From: Chromatiaceae bacterium
GTDB lineage: Bacteria; Pseudomonadota; Gammaproteobacteria; Chromatiales; Chromatiaceae
DNA length: 64,000 bases
Assembly: GCA_016714645.1 (NCBI GenBank)
Contig: JADKCI010000006.1
Coordinates: forward strand, 1 to 64,000
Direction: 5' to 3'
The notes below the pieces were generated by a model. The model ran no database searches. It was not told the DNA's origin and saw nothing but the letters and a program-made list of their open reading frames with translations. Position 1 is the first letter of the stretch. Each line of letters opens with the position of its first letter. Position numbers and translations under genes: made by a program. Shown here in pieces: positions 47,255 through 56,663 of the stretch.

Positions 47255-48382
47255 ATGATCCCTCAGTCCAACCCAAAAGCCAGTTATCTCAGCCAACGGG
47301 AGGCCATCGACGCCGCCGTTGCGCGCACGTTAGACAGTGGTTGGTATGTTTTGGGACCCGAGGTGGAGGCCTTCGAAGCGGAATTCGCCGCCTGGCTGGG
47401 TCTGCCCCATGCCGTCGGCGTCGCCAGCGGGACGGATGCCCTGGAATTGGCACTGCGGGCCTGCGGTATCGGTGCCGGGGGGGTCGTCTTTACCGTCTCC
47501 CACACCGCAGTGGCCACCGTTGCGGCCATCGCCCGCACTGGGGCAACGCCGGTATTGGTGGATATCGACCCCGTTACCTTCACCATCGCCCCCGCGGCCC
47601 TAGAGGCGGCGGTACAGGCACACCGGGGCACCGGTCCCGCAGCGGTGGTGCCGGTCCACCTCTACGGACATCCGGCAAATATGCCCGCCATTGTCAGCAT
47701 TGCCGCATGTCATGACCTGCAGGTCGTCGAAGACTGCGCCCAGGCCCATGGCGCCCGGCTCGGCGGTCGGACGGTGGGCACCTGGGGACACGCGGCGGCT
47801 TTCAGCTTCTATCCAACCAAGAACTTAGGCGCCCTCGGCGATGGCGGTGCCATTGCTACCGCAGACGCCGGTCTGGCCCAGCGGGTGCGGGAATTGCGGC
47901 AATACGGCTGGCGCGAGCGATACATCAGCGCCGAGACGGGGGTTAACTCCCGGCTCGACGAGATCCAGGCGGCAGTATTGCGGGTCAAGCTGGTCGCCCT
48001 TGATGCGAATAATCGCCGACGCCGGAAGATCGCCGCGACCTATCAATCAGCTTTGGCGCGGACACCATTGACCCTGCCCACCGCCGCCGATGCCGTGGAA
48101 CACGTCTACCACCAGTTCGTGATCCGTTCGGCCGCCCGCGACGCACTCCAGGCCGCTCTCCGTGCGGCGGGCATCGGCACATTGGTCCATTATCCGGCGC
48201 CGGTCCATCGCCAACCGGCGTACGCGGGCATCACAACCCACGGTGCCCTACCCGAGAGCGAGCGCGCGGCTCGGGAGGTGCTGAGTCTGCCCATTTACCC
48301 CGAGTTGGGCGATTCCGAGGTGGCGAGCATCAATGACGCATTGTTACGATTTTCGGTGGCTATCGACGGGGCAGCAAAGTGA
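47255..48382 (+). CDS. DegT/DnrJ/EryC1/StrS aminotransferase (sugar aminotransferase)
   Basis: A 375-residue PLP enzyme that aminates a keto-sugar nucleotide. Motifs are SGTDALELALRACGIG, VFTVSHTAVATVAAIARTGA, VPVHLYGHPANM, VEDCAQAHGA and the PLP lysine in FSFYPTKNLGALGDGG. RLDEIQAAVLRVKL is also conserved. The ATG at 47255 is 10 bp after the epimerase stop; the open frame further upstream is inside that gene. Together they probably make an amino sugar for the glycan. Its TGA overlaps the next start (GTGA). Confidence 0.93.
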   Translation: MIPQSNPKASYLSQREAIDAAVARTLDSGWYVLGPEVEAFEAEFAAWLGLPHAVGVASGTDALELALRACGIGAGGVVFTVSHTAVATVAAIARTGATPVLVDIDPVTFTIAPAALEAAVQAHRGTGPAAVVPVHLYGHPANMPAIVSIAACHDLQVVEDCAQAHGARLGGRTVGTWGHAAAFSFYPTKNLGALGDGGAIATADAGLAQRVRELRQYGWRERYISAETGVNSRLDEIQAAVLRVKLVALDANNRRRRKIAATYQSALARTPLTLPTAADAVEHVYHQFVIRSAARDALQAALRAAGIGTLVHYPAPVHRQPAYAGITTHGALPESERAAREVLSLPIYPELGDSEVASINDALLRFSVAIDGAAK

Positions 48383-49569
48383 CCCAACAGCTTCCAGTGA
48401 CTGGCCCTCCATACCACTTCTGTACCTATTTTGACCGTAACTACCTCACGCGGGGCTTGGCGCTATATGAGTCGCTGCGTGCAAATTGTCGGCGGCCGTT
48501 TACCCTGTGGACCCTTTGCTTCGACGATGAATCCTACGCCATCCTGAATCGCCTGGCCCTGGAAGGTATGTGTTTGATCCCGCGGGCCGATTTCGAGGCT
48601 GGCGATACGGAATTGGCTGCTGCCCGCGCCAATCGCAGCGCCGTAGAGTATTACTGGACCTGCACACCCTCCCTGCTCCTCTATGTATTGCGCCAGGACC
48701 CGGGCATCGATGTCATCACCTACCTTGATGCCGATCTCCTTTTTTTCAGCGATCCGCAACCAATCGTTGAGGAACTCGGTGATAGCTCAATTTTGATCGT
48801 GCCGCATGGCTATGCCTCAGAATACGTCCACCTCGCCGATGCCGCGGGTATCTACAATGTCAGTCTGCTGAGTTTCCGTTCCGACCATGAGGGTCTGACA
48901 TGCCTGCGCTGGTGGCGGGACCGCTGCAATGAATGGTGTTATGCGCGCATGGAGCAAGGCCGATTCGGCGACCAAAAGTATCTCGATGATTGGCCGGCAC
49001 GATTTTCGAACGTCCGTGTTACCCAGCATCCCGGTGCTGGGCTTGCACCCTGGAATTTGACTGCCCGGACCCTGGCGAGTGGGCCGGATTCGCTGCTGGT
49101 GAACGATGGCGCGCTGATCTTTTTCCACTTCCATGGGCTGCGGATAATGTCTAGGCGGGTAATCCGCCCCTCACCCGTCATTTATGATATTCCGTCCGCT
49201 GCGATACCAACCATCTTTCTCCCCTACCTGGACAGATTGTGCAACATCGCCACGGCCGTGGGCGTGCCGTTTGTTGATGCGCCAGTGAATTCGACCGTAT
49301 GGACCCTGCTGCGTGGCCTCCTGTCCCAAGAGTTCCTGCTCAGTTCCCCGGCCATTTTGCGCAAATTGTTATGGCGGGTCGGCAGTAGAACCCGTCGCGC
49401 GATCAAGGTGCTCGAACCACTGATTGGGATAGCCTCCCCGCCCCCCGAATGCGCCCGCTGGGGGACGCTTCTCAAAGCTATCTATTTAAGCCCGCTGATC
49501 CTATTCAGTCGCCCCCTCCGTCGGGCACTCGCTGCGGTCCTTTCACCCGCAACATCACGCGACCATTAG
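48379..49569 (+). CDS. Glycosyltransferase-like protein (GT8-type fold)
   Basis: A 396-residue protein starting at GTG 48379, overlapping the aminotransferase stop. The N-terminal HFCTYFDRNYLTRGLALYES, FTLWTLCFDDESYAI and AARANRSAVEYYWTCTPSLL lead to the DxD site VITYLDADLLFFSDP. FGDQKYLDDWPARFSNVRVT and LIFFHFHG follow. This pattern is common in polysaccharide clusters next to SDR and DegT genes. The C-terminal 90 residues are basic and hydrophobic and may bind the membrane. The donor and acceptor sugars are unknown. Confidence 0.8.
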   Translation: MTQQLPVTGPPYHFCTYFDRNYLTRGLALYESLRANCRRPFTLWTLCFDDESYAILNRLALEGMCLIPRADFEAGDTELAAARANRSAVEYYWTCTPSLLLYVLRQDPGIDVITYLDADLLFFSDPQPIVEELGDSSILIVPHGYASEYVHLADAAGIYNVSLLSFRSDHEGLTCLRWWRDRCNEWCYARMEQGRFGDQKYLDDWPARFSNVRVTQHPGAGLAPWNLTARTLASGPDSLLVNDGALIFFHFHGLRIMSRRVIRPSPVIYDIPSAAIPTIFLPYLDRLCNIATAVGVPFVDAPVNSTVWTLLRGLLSQEFLLSSPAILRKLLWRVGSRTRRAIKVLEPLIGIASPPPECARWGTLLKAIYLSPLILFSRPLRRALAAVLSPATSRDH

Positions 49570-49715
49570 CGCGTTTGAGGGTGTTGTGCTCCAAATTATT
49601 TTTTGGATCAGATATCGTGGGTTACTCCATTACACTCTGGTGGCGTAAACTGGGGTCCGCAAAGATCACCCCCCAACCCGCTATTGCCCGCAGGTCGAGC
49701 CCGAGCGTCCACGGC

Positions 49716-50140
49716 ATCAACCGACCACGGATCGCACTGATTCACAGCCTTTATCGGCGCGGCTATCAGCGAGCGGAGATTCTGGAACTGCTCCGCTTCA
49801 TTGACTGGGTATTGACCCTTCCCGAAGGACTGGAAGACCAATTGTGGGCCGCAGTTCAACAGTTTGATGAGGAGAAACAGATGCGCTACGTCAGCAGCTT
49901 TGAACGAATCTTCAGCCGCCGCGGGATGGAAAAGGGGATGATGCGGGGGATGGAGCAAGGCATCGGCAAAGGCCAGTCCCAACTGTTGCGGTTGCAGATC
50001 CAGCAAGCTTCGGGGCCTTGCCAGAAGACCTCGAAGCGCGCTTGCAGGGCGCGCGGCCGGAACAGTTACAGGCATGGGGCTTGCGCCTCTTGGACGCGGC
50101 CAGTCTTGAGGACCTGTTTGGGCCAGGCAACGGGCACTGA
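49716..50140 (+). pseudogene. Relic of an Rpn-like / DUF4351-type protein
   Basis: The segment INRPRIALIHSLYRRGYQRA, LELLRFIDWVLTLPEGLEDQ, EEKQMRYVSSFERIFSRRGM and a Gly/Met/Glu-rich tract (GMMRGMEQGIGKGQSQ) is the C-terminal half of the widespread Rpn-like cytosolic family. The frame shifts near 50005 and continues as FGALPEDLEARLQGARPEQL and ending DLFGPGNGH at 50140. The nuclease half is missing, so this is a decayed piece lying between two glycosyltransferase genes. Confidence 0.65.
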
Positions 50141-50143
50141 CGC

Positions 50144-50266
50144 GCGCCCGTGGTCGCCCTCGACATCGGCGGACTGCCCGATATGATCATCCACCGGGAG
50201 AACGGCTGGCTGGGTGATGATGTGCGTCGCGCGGTCCTGAGCAAGGTGGCCCGGAAACGGCGGTAG
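50144..50266 (+). pseudogene. C-terminal relic of a GT4 glycosyltransferase
   Basis: A 40-codon open stretch ending in TAG reads APVVALDIGGLPDMIIHREN then GWLGDDVRRAVLSKVARKRR. This is the donor-binding loop found near the end of GT4 glycosyltransferases (compare GTPVVGFATGGIPELVDHLE in the gene at 51389). No start or N-terminal part remains. Confidence 0.6.
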
Positions 50267-50297
50267 TGCGATTTTCAGTCACTCTGGTTGCAAAACA

Positions 50298-51242
50298 ATG
50301 CTTGAGGAACTCCCACCTCCGCCGAGCGGAAGGAAAGGCTGGCCTTGGACCAAAGAGTCCAAGCCATTAGCACAGCAGATGCCGAACGATTCTAAGTGGC
50401 CGCGTATAAGTATCGTTACACCGTCTTACAATCAAGGATCCTACATAGAAGAAACCATCCGTTCGGTCCTGCTCCAGAATTACCCTAATCTTGAATATGT
50501 TGTAATTGACGGAGGTAGCACGGATAAGTCCTGCGACATCATCGGGCGCTATGGGCCCTGGTTGCATGATGCGGTCTGCGAGCCGGATCGGGGGCAGAGT
50601 CACGCGCTGAACAAGGGCTTTGCCCGCTGCTCGGGGGATATCTATGCGTGGTTGTGTTCCGACGACATCCTGCTTCCTGGGGCGCTTCAAATCGTGGTGC
50701 GCAGTCTGTTGCTGGAACAGCCCGCATGGTTGGTTGGTGCGGCGGAGTTTCTGAATGAACGGGGGCCATTTCTTCGGCGCGTGCCGGCCCCGGACACGTT
50801 CGGCATGTTCAACTTCCTGGCCTGGCATTCTCTAGCGATCATGCAGCCATCGATCTTTTGGAACCAGCGCATGCAGCGGCGCGTGGGGCCAGTGAATGAA
50901 CACTTACACTACTGCATGGATACAGACCTGTGGTTTCGTTTTTACCGGTTGGCAAAGCCCCTGATCATTTCTGACTTCCTGTCGCGGTTTCGGCATCACG
51001 CCGAGTCCAAGACCGCGCCGTATGGCCCTCACCGCGACCGGGCGATGGCCGAGCTTTCCGAATGGATCTATTCCACGGCCTGCGCTGCGCAGGCGGACCC
51101 CGCGCTCCGCGAGGAGCTGATCGCGGCAGTAGGCTTGCTCCAAGACCAGATGATGGTACTGAAGCGCCTGCGCAGTCACGTTGTCTTCGGCAGGCTTTTT
51201 CGTCTGTGGCGCGCTGTCGTCAATCGGGGTTTTCCGGCATGA
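50298..51242 (+). CDS. GT2 family glycosyltransferase
   Basis: A 314-residue GT-A enzyme. The core is ISIVTPSYNQGSYIEETIRS, LEYVVIDGGSTDKSCDIIG and WLCSDDILLPGALQIV (DxD equivalent SDD). FWNQRMQRRVGPVNEHLHYC and DTDLWFRFYRL follow. The C-terminal part is helical with no clear TM. The first 35 residues are Pro/Lys-rich and may be spurious; an ATG at 50379 is an alternative start. The stop overlaps the next small ORF (ATGA). Confidence 0.9.
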   Translation: MLEELPPPPSGRKGWPWTKESKPLAQQMPNDSKWPRISIVTPSYNQGSYIEETIRSVLLQNYPNLEYVVIDGGSTDKSCDIIGRYGPWLHDAVCEPDRGQSHALNKGFARCSGDIYAWLCSDDILLPGALQIVVRSLLLEQPAWLVGAAEFLNERGPFLRRVPAPDTFGMFNFLAWHSLAIMQPSIFWNQRMQRRVGPVNEHLHYCMDTDLWFRFYRLAKPLIISDFLSRFRHHAESKTAPYGPHRDRAMAELSEWIYSTACAAQADPALREELIAAVGLLQDQMMVLKRLRSHVVFGRLFRLWRAVVNRGFPA

Positions 51243-51379
51243 GTTGGACCGGTGGCGCGATTGTCTGGCGCATTGGGTTGGACTGGATTGATCGTGCGCG
51301 GGGCAACTTGGATGTTTTCTTCAAGATGTATCAGATGCCCGCACTCCAGGTCCGCAACCGGCAAGCTGCTGCGGGATAG
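51239..51379 (+). CDS. Small ORF of 46 residues coupled to two glycosyltransferase genes
   Basis: The ATG at 51239 overlaps the GT2 stop (ATGA), and the TAG at 51377-51379 is 9 bp before the next gene. It reads MSWTGGAIVWRIGLDWIDRA, RGNLDVFFKMYQMPALQVRN, RQAAAG. No family is recognised. Position and tight coupling favour a real gene, but it could equally be the tail of a deleted gene. Confidence 0.45.
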   Translation: MSWTGGAIVWRIGLDWIDRARGNLDVFFKMYQMPALQVRNRQAAAG

Positions 51380-51388
51380 CCAGCAGCC

Positions 51389-52630
51389 ATGAAAATCGCT
51401 GTTCTTTCAAAGGCTGATGAACGCGGCGGCGGTGCGTCGCGGATCGCGAGTGAGCTTGTCGATCATCTGCTCGCCGCGGGCCGCACGGCGGAACATTGGG
51501 TGGGTCGGTGTTACGATGAGGTAGGCCACCCTGTTCGCAAGCTCTATGGCGAGTGCCGCGCGATCGATATCCTGATTCGTCTGGGGCATTTGGTGTTGCG
51601 CAACGCGGGCGCACCGGAATTGCTGGCCGTTGAGCGGCTGAATCCGGCCTTGGCAGGGCTGCTGTCGGCGGATGTCATCCACGCACACGACATCACCAAT
51701 ACCGTCGCAGTGCAAACCCTCGGGTGGCTGGCTCGCCATCGGCCCCTGGTGTGGACGCTGCATGACTGCTCCCCGTTCACTGGCGGTTGCCTGAATCCAA
51801 TCGGGTGTGAACGGTATCGGGCTTGCTGCGGGCGGTGTCCTGAGTGGGGTCAGTGGCCACTTGTGGGGGCGTTCGATTTCACCGCAAGCCTGCTCAGGCA
51901 GAAGCGGCGATTCGCCCTCGGCGCGAGCTTCGTCCCCATCGCACCGTCCCAGTGGATGGCAGACATGGCTGCCAGGAGCGGGTTCTTTCCGCGACCCAGG
52001 GTCATCTCGAACGGTATCGATCTGCAGACCTTCCGTCCGGAGCCCAAGGCCGCCGCCCGGCGACGCCTTGGCTGGCGCACGGATCGACCGGTCTTGGCGG
52101 TCTGTTCCGGTGATTTGGATGATCCAAGAAAAGGCATCCGGCAGGCCCTGGAGGTAGCGCGTGCCGCTAGCGTACACGACCCGCTAGTCATCGTGATCGG
52201 CCGGCGCGCCGATGCCATCGTTGCCGAATTCCCGGATCTGGATCTGTTCTTTACCGGCTTTGTCACGGATCGCGCCGCGCTGGGGCGCTACTATGCTGCC
52301 GCAGACCTGCTGTTGTTCTGCTCTTACGCCGACAATCAGCCCCTGACGGTGATGGAGGCGATGGCCTGCGGGACACCCGTCGTTGGATTCGCGACCGGGG
52401 GCATACCTGAACTGGTGGACCATCTAGAGAATGGCCTGCTGGTGCCGACCGGTGATACGGCGGCACTGGTGCGGGAGATGCCGACGCTCTTGGGGGCGAA
52501 GACCAAGCTTCGAGAGTGGTCCGCGGGCGTGGCAGCCAAGGCGGCGGCTGAATTCGGCTGGCCGCGGGCGGTTGCGGCCCATCTGGCACTCTATCGGGCG
52601 GTGCTCGCGCGCGATGCGGACAACAATTGA
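51389..52630 (+). CDS. GT4 family glycosyltransferase
   Basis: A 413-residue GT-B enzyme. It begins MKIAVLSKADERGGGASRIA and has VIHAHDITNTVAVQTLGW and PLVWTLHDCSPFTGGC. The CERYRACCGRCPEWGQWP cysteine cluster is typical of the WcaC-like subfamily. VISNGIDLQTFRPE and the donor-binding MEAMACGTPVVGFATGGIPE follow. It retains the acidic residues expected of a retaining GT4. It is co-directional with the GT2 gene and the small ORF upstream. Confidence 0.92.
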   Translation: MKIAVLSKADERGGGASRIASELVDHLLAAGRTAEHWVGRCYDEVGHPVRKLYGECRAIDILIRLGHLVLRNAGAPELLAVERLNPALAGLLSADVIHAHDITNTVAVQTLGWLARHRPLVWTLHDCSPFTGGCLNPIGCERYRACCGRCPEWGQWPLVGAFDFTASLLRQKRRFALGASFVPIAPSQWMADMAARSGFFPRPRVISNGIDLQTFRPEPKAAARRRLGWRTDRPVLAVCSGDLDDPRKGIRQALEVARAASVHDPLVIVIGRRADAIVAEFPDLDLFFTGFVTDRAALGRYYAAADLLLFCSYADNQPLTVMEAMACGTPVVGFATGGIPELVDHLENGLLVPTGDTAALVREMPTLLGAKTKLREWSAGVAAKAAAEFGWPRAVAAHLALYRAVLARDADNN

Positions 52631-52762
52631 TACCCGCTCGTTGGCGCTGACCAACCGGTTCCCACCTTGTGCTCTGCCCGGTCCAAGGCCGTGTGCACCG
52701 GTGTTGTGGGGCGCGGATCTTGCCTGTGTCTCAGGCTGCTTGCCGCATGGAGCGAGTCACCG

Positions 52763-54787
52763 ATGAGCGCGGTCTGGTCCTTCGATGTTTACGACACCTG
52801 CGTGTCCCGGAACGTCGCCCGACCGCGCGACCTATTTTTTCTGGCGGCGTGGTCCCTTCTGCCTACGCACCTCGCGCCCTGGCGGCGGCATACCATTGCC
52901 GCGACGGTTATGTGGGCGCGGGTGTTTGCGGAACGGCGGGCGCATCGTCTTGGCGGTGTGCGTGAGGCGGTGAGCCTCGACGACATCTATCGGGAACTTA
53001 GCCTCCCAGGTTGGACCGGTCTCTCCGTCACCGTTCTGCGCGAGCGAGAATTGGAGTTGGAGCAGGACTGTCTGTACGCGGTTTGCCCTAACCGTGCGCG
53101 CCTTGATGACCTGCGTGCCGCTGGCCAGCGGATCGTTTTTTCCTCCGATATGTATCTGCCGCCGGACTTCATTCGGGCACAGTTGCTTAGGCTCGGCCTT
53201 GCGACCGGGGCGGAACCACTGTACGTCTCCGGTGCGCTGGGCCTCACCAAGCGCAGCGGGCGGTTGTTTAAGCATCTGGCGGACCGGGAGGGTGTCCCGC
53301 TGGATCGCATCACCCATGTCGGGGACGATGCCGTTGGGGACGCCCTCGTGCCTGCTCGTCTCGGGGTGCGGATCATGCCGTTCGAGGCCGGTCGCGCCAA
53401 TCGCCACGAGCGGGCGGGCCCGCTGCGACGGGCAATCGGGGACCCAGCCCTTACGCTCTGGCACGGCCTCAGCCGCCAGGCACGGCTGATCGGGTCGACC
53501 GGCGATTGTCCGCCGGGGCTCGACCCAATTGGGTTTCTGGTTAGCGTGGCCGGACCTTTGCTGACTGCCTTTGTTGCCTGGGTGCTGCAAGAGGCAAAGG
53601 CTCAGGGCGTGCGCCGCCTGTATTTTGTCGCCCGCGATGGTGAGGTGTTGATGGCAGTCGCCCAGATCCTCGCCGCGCGCCTTGGCGGCCCGGAGCTCCG
53701 GTACCTGTATGGCTCCCGGCGTGCCTGGCTGGCCCCATCGGCAGACCCGCGGGACCCGCTCTGGCGGCGGTTGGTCGTGACGCCGGGTCAACGCAACAGC
53801 CCTTTCGACCTGCTGGCACGTTTGGGGCTCGAGGCGGGCCAGATCGGCGAACTGCTCGCACATGCCGGGATTCCGCCGGACACGGCCAGCAAACCTAGCG
53901 CGCCAGGGCAAGCCATGATCATATTTGATACGCTGCTTGCGGACCCGTTGGTCCGGGGAGCGCTCACTGGTCATGCGGAGGTGGCACGGAGTGCCGCCTT
54001 CGGTTACCTGGCACAGGAGGGCCTGCTCGCGGACCAGGACTGGGCGCTGGTCGACGTGGGTTGGAGCCTCAACTGCCAAGCGGCGTTGCGCCGTTTACTC
54101 GTCGCCCAAGACCTCCGTCAGGCGGGGGGGGTGCGGGGCTTCTACATCGGTTTGGCCAAGGACCATCTGCCCGCTAGTACTGCCGGTGCGGCTTTCCCGA
54201 TGCTCCCAACGCCGGGATCTGTGTTCTCGCGTCGGCGGGTCGTGGTGGAGCATCTGTTCACCCCGAGTACGGATCGGAGCACGATCGGCTATTCCGAGGC
54301 TGGCCGACGCTATGTGCCCGTACTCGGTCCTGAGGCGCGCAGCCCAGCCGAACTCACATTCGCGGCGCGGCTTCGGGAGGACCTGCTCGCCTATGCCAGA
54401 CTCGCGGTGAACTGCGAGGCGGTCTGGGATGATCCGGTGCGCTATCGAGCCTGGGCCATCGGGATCGCGACGCGGTTTCTCATGATGCCGACCAGGTCCG
54501 AGGCCACGGCACTCGCCGTCCTCAGCATCAATGCCGATCTGAGGCATGAGCAGTCCTTTCAGGAGCCGCTGTGTCGTCCTCTGGATTGGTCCGACGCGCT
54601 GTCGATCGCTCGCACGGCGCTGCTCGGCCCGCAGGCAAACGGCGGCTTGCCTGGCTGGTTGGAGGCTTCGGCAGCCATGTCCCAGGCATCGGTGCGAGCA
54701 GCAGTGGGGCTAATGTTGGCTGCTGACGGCGCGCGCAACCGGATCAGGCAGGTGATCCAGTTCGCTCCCCGGCGACGCGGGGCTTGA
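52763..54787 (+). CDS. COG5610-type HAD-superfamily protein
   Basis: A 674-residue protein. The ATG at 52763 gives MSAVWSFDVYDTCVSRNVAR; the frame is open back to 52667, but homology starts here. HAD motif I is FDVYDT, motif II IVFSSDMYLPPDF and motif IV HVGDDAVGDALVP. The C-terminal two thirds (RRLYFVARDGEVLMAVAQIL, WALVDVGWSLNCQAALRRLL) belong to COG5610 and are not a known enzyme domain. Such genes are common in glycan clusters; a phosphatase or glycan-modifying role is inferred, not shown. Confidence 0.82.
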   Translation: MSAVWSFDVYDTCVSRNVARPRDLFFLAAWSLLPTHLAPWRRHTIAATVMWARVFAERRAHRLGGVREAVSLDDIYRELSLPGWTGLSVTVLRERELELEQDCLYAVCPNRARLDDLRAAGQRIVFSSDMYLPPDFIRAQLLRLGLATGAEPLYVSGALGLTKRSGRLFKHLADREGVPLDRITHVGDDAVGDALVPARLGVRIMPFEAGRANRHERAGPLRRAIGDPALTLWHGLSRQARLIGSTGDCPPGLDPIGFLVSVAGPLLTAFVAWVLQEAKAQGVRRLYFVARDGEVLMAVAQILAARLGGPELRYLYGSRRAWLAPSADPRDPLWRRLVVTPGQRNSPFDLLARLGLEAGQIGELLAHAGIPPDTASKPSAPGQAMIIFDTLLADPLVRGALTGHAEVARSAAFGYLAQEGLLADQDWALVDVGWSLNCQAALRRLLVAQDLRQAGGVRGFYIGLAKDHLPASTAGAAFPMLPTPGSVFSRRRVVVEHLFTPSTDRSTIGYSEAGRRYVPVLGPEARSPAELTFAARLREDLLAYARLAVNCEAVWDDPVRYRAWAIGIATRFLMMPTRSEATALAVLSINADLRHEQSFQEPLCRPLDWSDALSIARTALLGPQANGGLPGWLEASAAMSQASVRAAVGLMLAADGARNRIRQVIQFAPRRRGA

Positions 54788-54832
54788 CCCGGCGACGCGG
54801 GTCCGCCAAACGCTCGGCATCGGCGCCATTGC

Positions 54833-56281
54833 TCAGCCTTGCGGTTCGTCCGCTGACCATTCCGGATAGGGGTCAGGGTTATGACGCCCATTCACTAGGT
54901 CGGGCCGCGTGAGCGTCAATTCCGCATGTCCGTTCACCAGTCGCTCGATAACCTCGACCCCCTGCATGAACGAATGGTCCTGGTTGCTGACCTCGTAGCG
55001 CCAGGCCCCAAAGCGGCCGCGTGAGTAGATATGGCGCGCCTCCAGGGCGGGGAGCAGGTCGGCGAGGATGGTATCTCGTTCACGGGAGGGTGTCGGATAG
55101 CCATGTTCCAGGCGCCGGTGCCAGCGGGACAGGATATCGGCATCCGGGCCCAGCAGATGGGTCGCGCGCAGGCCGCGGATCACCTCTGCCACCAGGTGCG
55201 CCGCGTTGACCGGCTTGTGGGGGCTTTCCGAGACCTCCGCCATCAGCGACCAGGTCGTGCCGGGTGCCGGGGTATTGTGGGGGCTGTAGTTGCTGAAGAC
55301 GGTGACCCGGTAGAAGGGGCAGTCGTCCTCGGGGAAATACATCCAGCATGTGGTGCGCAGGTGCGCGGGCGGCTGGCCGCGCAGGCCGATGCCGACGACA
55401 TGGACGCTGGAGTACTGGAGTCGCTGGGCCTGGGCGATCAGGCCGCCATCGCCCACGAGGACCGCCAAGCGGTCGAGGGGGAGGCTGCTGATCAGGTGAT
55501 CGTAGCCATAGCGCGCGCCGCTGGCGGTGGTCAGGGTGCGGTGGGCGGCGTCCAGCGCGACCACGGCGTCGCCAAAGTGTTGGTTGGCGGTGGGGATTCG
55601 CTGGGCCAGTCGCGTCCAGATGGCGCCGGTGCCGCCACGATTGGGGAAGCGGAAGCGGTTGTTCGGCCCCCAGCTCGGGTTATCCTGGTCGAGACACAGG
55701 CTCTTCAAGACCGTCGGCAAGTCGGGGACGGCGACGCGCTCGCCAACCCAGGTGGCGTTCAGCAGGGCCGGCGGGTAGGCCCAGACCTTGAAGTTGTAGG
55801 GGCGCAGAAAGAGATCGGCGATGCCCTCGCCGAAGGTGCGCAGGATCCAGTCGTCAAAGTCGCGGGGGGGCGCGGGCCGAGTCTCGGGGTTGGGGTCCTG
55901 GCCGGCGAGGGCCAGCAGCCCCGCCACGCAGCGCCAGCGGTCCTCGGGCGGCAGGCGGTGCAGGTTGTACTGCAAGGGATAGGGGATGAAGCGGTCCCGC
56001 ATCCAAACCCAGCTTTCGCGTTGGTGCTCAATCCAGCCGTCCGCGCCCAGCGCCAGATCCATGTAGTGGTCAAAGGCCTGGTAATGCGAAAACTGGACAT
56101 GGCCGCCCAAATCCCAGGTAAAGCCCTGGTCGTCCAGAAAGGAGGCCGCCAGGCCCCCCGGCCCGGCTTCGGCTTCGATGACCAGGAAGTCGGCTTCGCC
56201 CAACTCGCCCAGGCGCAGCGCGGCGCCAAGCCCGGTCGGGCCGGCGCCCAGGATGAGGAAGCGGTAGTGAGGCATTGGCAT
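54833..56281 (-). CDS. FAD-dependent oxidoreductase related to UDP-galactopyranose mutase
   Basis: A 482-residue flavoprotein, the only minus-strand gene of the cluster core. FAD binding is at FLILGAGPTGLGAALRLGEL and LVIEAEAGPGGLAASF, then GFTWDLGGHVQFSHYQAFDH. GGTGAIWTRLAQRI and HLISSLPLDRLAVLV are as in the UGM/protoporphyrinogen oxidase-like clan. It may contract or oxidise a nucleotide sugar, though it is longer than classical Glf (about 370) and substrate arginines could not be assigned. It converges on the HAD gene. Confidence 0.82.
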   Translation of the reverse strand: MPMPHYRFLILGAGPTGLGAALRLGELGEADFLVIEAEAGPGGLAASFLDDQGFTWDLGGHVQFSHYQAFDHYMDLALGADGWIEHQRESWVWMRDRFIPYPLQYNLHRLPPEDRWRCVAGLLALAGQDPNPETRPAPPRDFDDWILRTFGEGIADLFLRPYNFKVWAYPPALLNATWVGERVAVPDLPTVLKSLCLDQDNPSWGPNNRFRFPNRGGTGAIWTRLAQRIPTANQHFGDAVVALDAAHRTLTTASGARYGYDHLISSLPLDRLAVLVGDGGLIAQAQRLQYSSVHVVGIGLRGQPPAHLRTTCWMYFPEDDCPFYRVTVFSNYSPHNTPAPGTTWSLMAEVSESPHKPVNAAHLVAEVIRGLRATHLLGPDADILSRWHRRLEHGYPTPSRERDTILADLLPALEARHIYSRGRFGAWRYEVSNQDHSFMQGVEVIERLVNGHAELTLTRPDLVNGRHNPDPYPEWSADEPQG

Positions 56282-56663
56282 GGGCCGGTTGGCGAGCGGT
56301 AAGATTCCAGTAAGGGGCGGTCAACCGTTGCTGAATTAGGTCGCGCTCAGGTATCGGCCCAGATGCGCACCCGCAATTCTTCGCCCACCAGGGCGAGCAT
56401 AACCTTGCCGCCCCTCCAGGCTCATCCGCATACCCGAGGTAAGGGGGACACCGGGCCCCGCAGCTTCACCACGCTTGGAAATCATGAGGACAATTTCCCT
56501 TATTATCTTGGCCAAGTGAGCAAGCAACTATACTCTCCGCCTTCGCGCATCGCCGCAAGCGGCTGAGTGTCGGATGAACCAAGCGCCCCTGCGCGTCATA
56601 CCATTCGCCCAACGAGTGACCTATCCTGGCCCCATAACGCCCGGCACCCTGAATCCTGCTAGG
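56282..56663. other. Gap holding dispersed repeat copy 3 and the Rpn upstream homology
   Basis: About 380 bp without an intact gene. 56341-56394 is the third copy of the dispersed repeat (compare 27927-27998). From about 56504 the sequence is again close to the DNA preceding Rpn copy 1 (28019 onward), including AAGTGAGCAAGCAACTATAC. The two copies differ by about 100 extra bases here (56395-56500). Confidence 0.55.
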
